DNA of 33,159 nt from positions 24,972 through 58,130 of the forward strand of contig DBTM01000094.1 in assembly GCA_002307055.1 (NCBI GenBank), written 5' to 3'. The translations under genes and the position numbers were made by a program. Source of the stretch: Clostridiales bacterium UBA1316. GTDB lineage: Bacteria > Bacillota > Clostridia > Oscillospirales > Oscillospiraceae. Below the pieces are notes generated by a model. It made no database searches. It saw only the letters and a program-made list of their open reading frames with translations, and had not been told where the DNA came from. Of this stretch, positions 30,387 to 33,159 are shown in pieces. Numbering within the stretch: position 1 is the first letter of the stretch; each line of letters begins with the position of its first letter.

Positions 30387-32855
30387 TTGAAATTTGACAT
30401 TCCTGTTTCTGAACGCATTCAGAAACTAAAAGCAAAACGCGAATGGAGCAACCGGCATCTGCGCCTGAACACAGAGCGCAACCGGATCATCACAGAATAC
30501 TACAAGACGCATGAAAACGAATACCCGATCCTCAAACGCGCCGGATATCTCTATACATGGTGCGCCACGCGGGAGATCAGCATTGAGGATGACGATATTT
30601 TCCTCGGCGGCTCCGGCCCCTGGAGCCGGACGCTGCACTTCGATATCGAGGCGACGGATCCTCTGTGGATCCCGCGCTGCTTCGGTGATACAGACGAAAA
30701 TTTCCGCGCGGCCTGGCAGGTGCCCGGCTGCGTCTGGGTGGACGACGAGGAGCGGGAATACCTGCTCGGCGCAGCGAAGTACTGGGAGGATAAGGACATC
30801 AGCAGCCATGTCAGAGGCCTGATGATGCCCGACCTCTATGAAAAGTTCGGAAACGGCGTCATCGATGCGGATACGCGCTCCACATTCATCACCTATCAGG
30901 GGCACTTCATACCCAACTTTGAGCGCGCGGTCCACGTCGGCTTTGGCGCTGTGCGCCGGACGGCAGTCGAAAAGCTGGCGGAGATCGATAAGCACATCAC
31001 GACCGAAAACGCCCGCAGCCATCCGTTCTACCGCGCCATCATCAAGACCTGCGACGCCGTCATCCTGATGAGCCGCCGCTATGCTGAAGGCTGCCGGGAA
31101 AAAGCCAAGACAGCCGCTCCGCAGCGCCGGGATGAGCTGCTGGGCATGGCCGATTCCTGCGACTGGATCATGGAGCATCCCGCCCGGAACCTGTGGGAAG
31201 GCTTCCAGACCATGTTCTTCTACCAGTATCTGATTTCCGCCGACGGCGCGCATGTGGGTGATTCCCCGGCTCGCGTGGATAAATATATCGGTGACTTGCT
31301 GGAAAACGACATCCGAAACGGCACCCTGACCCGCGAGCAGGCACAGGAGCTGTGCGATGCCTATCTGCTGCACATCGGCGATCAGATTGTACTGTGCACC
31401 TATCCCGCCAATGAGGAAATCATCGGGATGCATAAACAGGGCCGCAACCTTTACGACCTGCTGGGTAAGGATCAAAACGTAACCGGCGGCATGAATATAA
31501 CGCTGGGTGGCATGAAGCCCGACGGCACCGGGCAGTACAACCTGGCGACCGAGATGCTGATGCTCTCCTACTATCGGCTCCGCGTTGCCGAACCCAGCGT
31601 TGCGCTGCGCGTCAACAAGGATACGCCCGACCGCATATGGGCGCTGGGTATCGAGATGAGCAAGCGTTCCGGCGGCATCCCCCAGTTCAACAATGATGAG
31701 CAAATCATTCAGACGATGGTCGAAAAGGGCCGCTCGCTGGAGGACGCACGGGACTATGGCATCGTCGGCTGTGTCGAGCCGGCCATCTGCGGCAGTGAAT
31801 GGCCCTTCGTTGGCAGTGCAGGCCATTGGGGCGGCTTCGGCTTGATCCCGATCCTGAACATGGTCATTTATGGCAACGTGAATCTCACGACAGGCGTGGA
31901 AGGCTGGGTACCCTGCAAGAAGCTGTACGAGTATGAATCCTTTGAAGAACTACAGGCGGAATTTAAGCATCAGGTACAGTATTATCTGGATTACGAAGCG
32001 AAAATCTACCAGCTTAACGCGCTTGTGTTCAACCAGGCGTTCCCCTGCCTTTCCGCCTCCGTGATGACGGAGGGCTGCTTGGAGTCCGGCAAGGATGTGA
32101 CCTGGGGTGGAGCGAAGTATTATGCGATGGGCGCGATGACGCGGCACATCGCCGAATGCGCCGACAGCCTTATGGTCATCAAAAAACTGTGTTTTGAGGA
32201 CAAGACCGTGGCCTTAAAGGAACTGTATGACGCGCTCTGCGCCAACTGGGTCGGTTACGAAAAGCTTCGCCAGAATATCATCAACTCGGTAACGTTTTAT
32301 GGCAACGATAACGAAGAAGTGGATGATCTGGCCAGATGGTCCAGTGGTCTGTGGCTGGATTACTACAACAGCCGCTGCTGCCCGTTCGACGGCGTCATGA
32401 ATGGCGGCGTCAATGATTTGGCATTCGTCCTGGTCGGCAAAGGTACCGCCGCCAGCCCGGACGGCAGAAGAGCCGGCGAGTCCCTTTCCCAGCCCAATGA
32501 CCCGCGCCAGAGCGTCGTGATGAATGGGCCGCTGTCATACATAAAGAGTGTTGCGCGGCTGCCCTTCGACAAGTTCAGATGCGGCGGCGCGATCAATCTC
32601 CGCTTTGACGCGAACTCCGTACTCGGGGACGAGGCGACCGGTAAAATCCGCGATTTGATTGAATCTTTCTTTGGCATGGGCGGCATCCAGTTCCACTTCA
32701 CGGTGGCGGATACTGCGATTCTCCATGCGGCACAGATAAAACCGCAGGATTATCAGGATCTCATTGTGCGTATTGCGGGCTTCTCTGCGTATTTCACGCA
32801 TCTGCCGTTTGAGGATCAGGTTGACTACATCACCCGGTGCGAACTTACAATCTGA
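30387..32855 (+). CDS. Glycyl radical enzyme (pyruvate formate-lyase-like family, dehydratase/lyase type)
   Basis: Cytosolic radical enzyme of 822 residues, length normal for the family. It starts with TTG at 30387 behind a perfect AAAGGAGG with 6-nt spacing. The C-terminal glycyl radical motif is RIAGFSAYF with Gly798. The active-site loop is GCVEP with Cys462 and Glu464; this C-x-E arrangement is found in glycerol/diol dehydratase, choline lyase and related enzymes but not in pyruvate formate-lyase, which has two adjacent cysteines. The exact reaction is unknown; C-O, C-N or C-C cleavage are all possible. No activating radical-SAM gene is seen in the window, so it must lie downstream or elsewhere. 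It is last in the run, after the molybdenum enzyme genes. Confidence 0.9.
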   Translation: MKFDIPVSERIQKLKAKREWSNRHLRLNTERNRIITEYYKTHENEYPILKRAGYLYTWCATREISIEDDDIFLGGSGPWSRTLHFDIEATDPLWIPRCFGDTDENFRAAWQVPGCVWVDDEEREYLLGAAKYWEDKDISSHVRGLMMPDLYEKFGNGVIDADTRSTFITYQGHFIPNFERAVHVGFGAVRRTAVEKLAEIDKHITTENARSHPFYRAIIKTCDAVILMSRRYAEGCREKAKTAAPQRRDELLGMADSCDWIMEHPARNLWEGFQTMFFYQYLISADGAHVGDSPARVDKYIGDLLENDIRNGTLTREQAQELCDAYLLHIGDQIVLCTYPANEEIIGMHKQGRNLYDLLGKDQNVTGGMNITLGGMKPDGTGQYNLATEMLMLSYYRLRVAEPSVALRVNKDTPDRIWALGIEMSKRSGGIPQFNNDEQIIQTMVEKGRSLEDARDYGIVGCVEPAICGSEWPFVGSAGHWGGFGLIPILNMVIYGNVNLTTGVEGWVPCKKLYEYESFEELQAEFKHQVQYYLDYEAKIYQLNALVFNQAFPCLSASVMTEGCLESGKDVTWGGAKYYAMGAMTRHIAECADSLMVIKKLCFEDKTVALKELYDALCANWVGYEKLRQNIINSVTFYGNDNEEVDDLARWSSGLWLDYYNSRCCPFDGVMNGGVNDLAFVLVGKGTAASPDGRRAGESLSQPNDPRQSVVMNGPLSYIKSVARLPFDKFRCGGAINLRFDANSVLGDEATGKIRDLIESFFGMGGIQFHFTVADTAILHAAQIKPQDYQDLIVRIAGFSAYFTHLPFEDQVDYITRCELTI

Positions 32856-32893
32856 AGCCGCGTCCGCTTGTTGGGAACGCCGAATGCGCTAGC

Positions 32894-32933
32894 TGAACTG
32901 ATAGCCGGGACTCATGTCCCGGCTATCAGTTCA
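32894..32933 (+). terminator. 18-bp perfect hairpin ending the catabolic run
   Basis: Positions 32894-32911 pair perfectly with 32916-32933 around the tetraloop TCAT. It begins 38 nt after the glycyl radical enzyme stop. No U-run follows, but stem length and position make a transcript end or mRNA-stabilising role likely. The palindrome ACTCGAGT follows at 32934-32941. Confidence 0.6.
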
Positions 32934-32941
32934 ACTCGAGT

Positions 32942-33159
32942 GCTTCAGTGCCTTCTGCAAACCAAATTATTCATTTCTGTACGAGACTTTCATGCAGTTG
33001 GTTTATTCAGGTGTACGATTTTTGAGAATTAATGTGTACCCCATGTCAACAGCCAGGGAGGACATCTCCTGTTTACGCATCAGATATAGCCATAAGTCTC
33101 ACCTCCCATTAACAGCATACAGCAAGAGAAACTTCCCTTCTTGATAGATCGTGCTATGT
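32942..33159. other. Right-edge spacer without a supported gene
   Basis: No gene with start, ribosome site and coding character is visible on either strand. On the minus strand a GGGAGGTGA ribosome-like site precedes a 6-codon frame (ATG on the minus strand near 33091) that overlaps a 25-codon frame, which could be a leader or the decayed start of something, but nothing is recognisable. Confidence 0.35.

Noticed and set aside
32914..33144. 76-codon plus-strand frame at the right edge
   Set aside because: Starts inside the 18-bp terminator hairpin and has no ribosome site or recognisable motif.
1..33159. CRISPR arrays, tRNA/rRNA genes, insertion sequences, phage integrase
   Set aside because: No regularly spaced repeats, cloverleaf-type sequences, rRNA segments or transposase/integrase motifs were recognised on either strand.

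Overview
The window looks like chromosomal DNA of a strictly anaerobic Clostridia-type Firmicute. Supporting signs are strong GGAGG-type ribosome sites, several TTG/GTG starts, Opp/Dpp-type peptide transporters, an oxygen-labile glycyl radical enzyme, a DUF2284 protein and a lipoprotein binding protein with a Ser/Gly linker. No rRNA, tRNA or taxonomic marker is present, so this assignment is an inference.

Layout. (a) 1-2488, minus strand: oligopeptide/dipeptide ABC transporter operon (permease, permease, ATPase running off the left edge) with a readable promoter near 2636-2664. (b) 2747-7691, minus strand: DUF2284 metal-binding protein, GT-A-type glycosyltransferase-like protein, and a large cytosolic GH3 beta-glucosidase with its own promoter and hairpin terminator. 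(c) 8096-13144: an AT-rich module clearly different in base composition from its surroundings. It holds a divergently transcribed, degenerate mannitol-dehydrogenase-like protein, then a plus-strand run of a PurF-like phosphoribosyltransferase without glutaminase domain, a soluble dual-GAF histidine kinase, and a response-regulator receiver fused to a calcineurin-type metallophosphoesterase. This looks like a self-contained, probably undescribed signalling or defence-like system and is the best novelty candidate. (d) 13363-14560: a small unknown protein and a gene-poor stretch with decayed coding fragments. (e) 14561-17002, minus strand: FAD-dependent oxidoreductase and a LysR-type regulator. 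(f) 17312-32855, plus strand: a long catabolic run consisting of a complete second Opp/Dpp transporter (two permeases, two ATPases, lipoprotein), two SDR dehydrogenases, a three-subunit molybdenum-hydroxylase-like enzyme and a glycyl radical enzyme, ended by an 18-bp perfect hairpin.

How region (e)/(f) may work (inference): the LysR protein reads a substrate and acts on twin T-N11-A boxes, 21 bp apart, in the divergent promoter region. The transporter imports the substrate. The FAD enzyme and SDRs oxidise or reduce hydroxyl/keto groups, the molybdenum enzyme performs a further redox step, and the glycyl radical enzyme performs a radical elimination or bond cleavage. The substrate cannot be read from sequence. 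Several parts are unusual: a C2H2-like zinc finger on the [2Fe-2S] subunit, a GltD-like NAD(P)H oxidoreductase inserted into the middle of the FAD subunit, and a molybdenum subunit lacking the usual GGFG and GE(P/A) active-site motifs.
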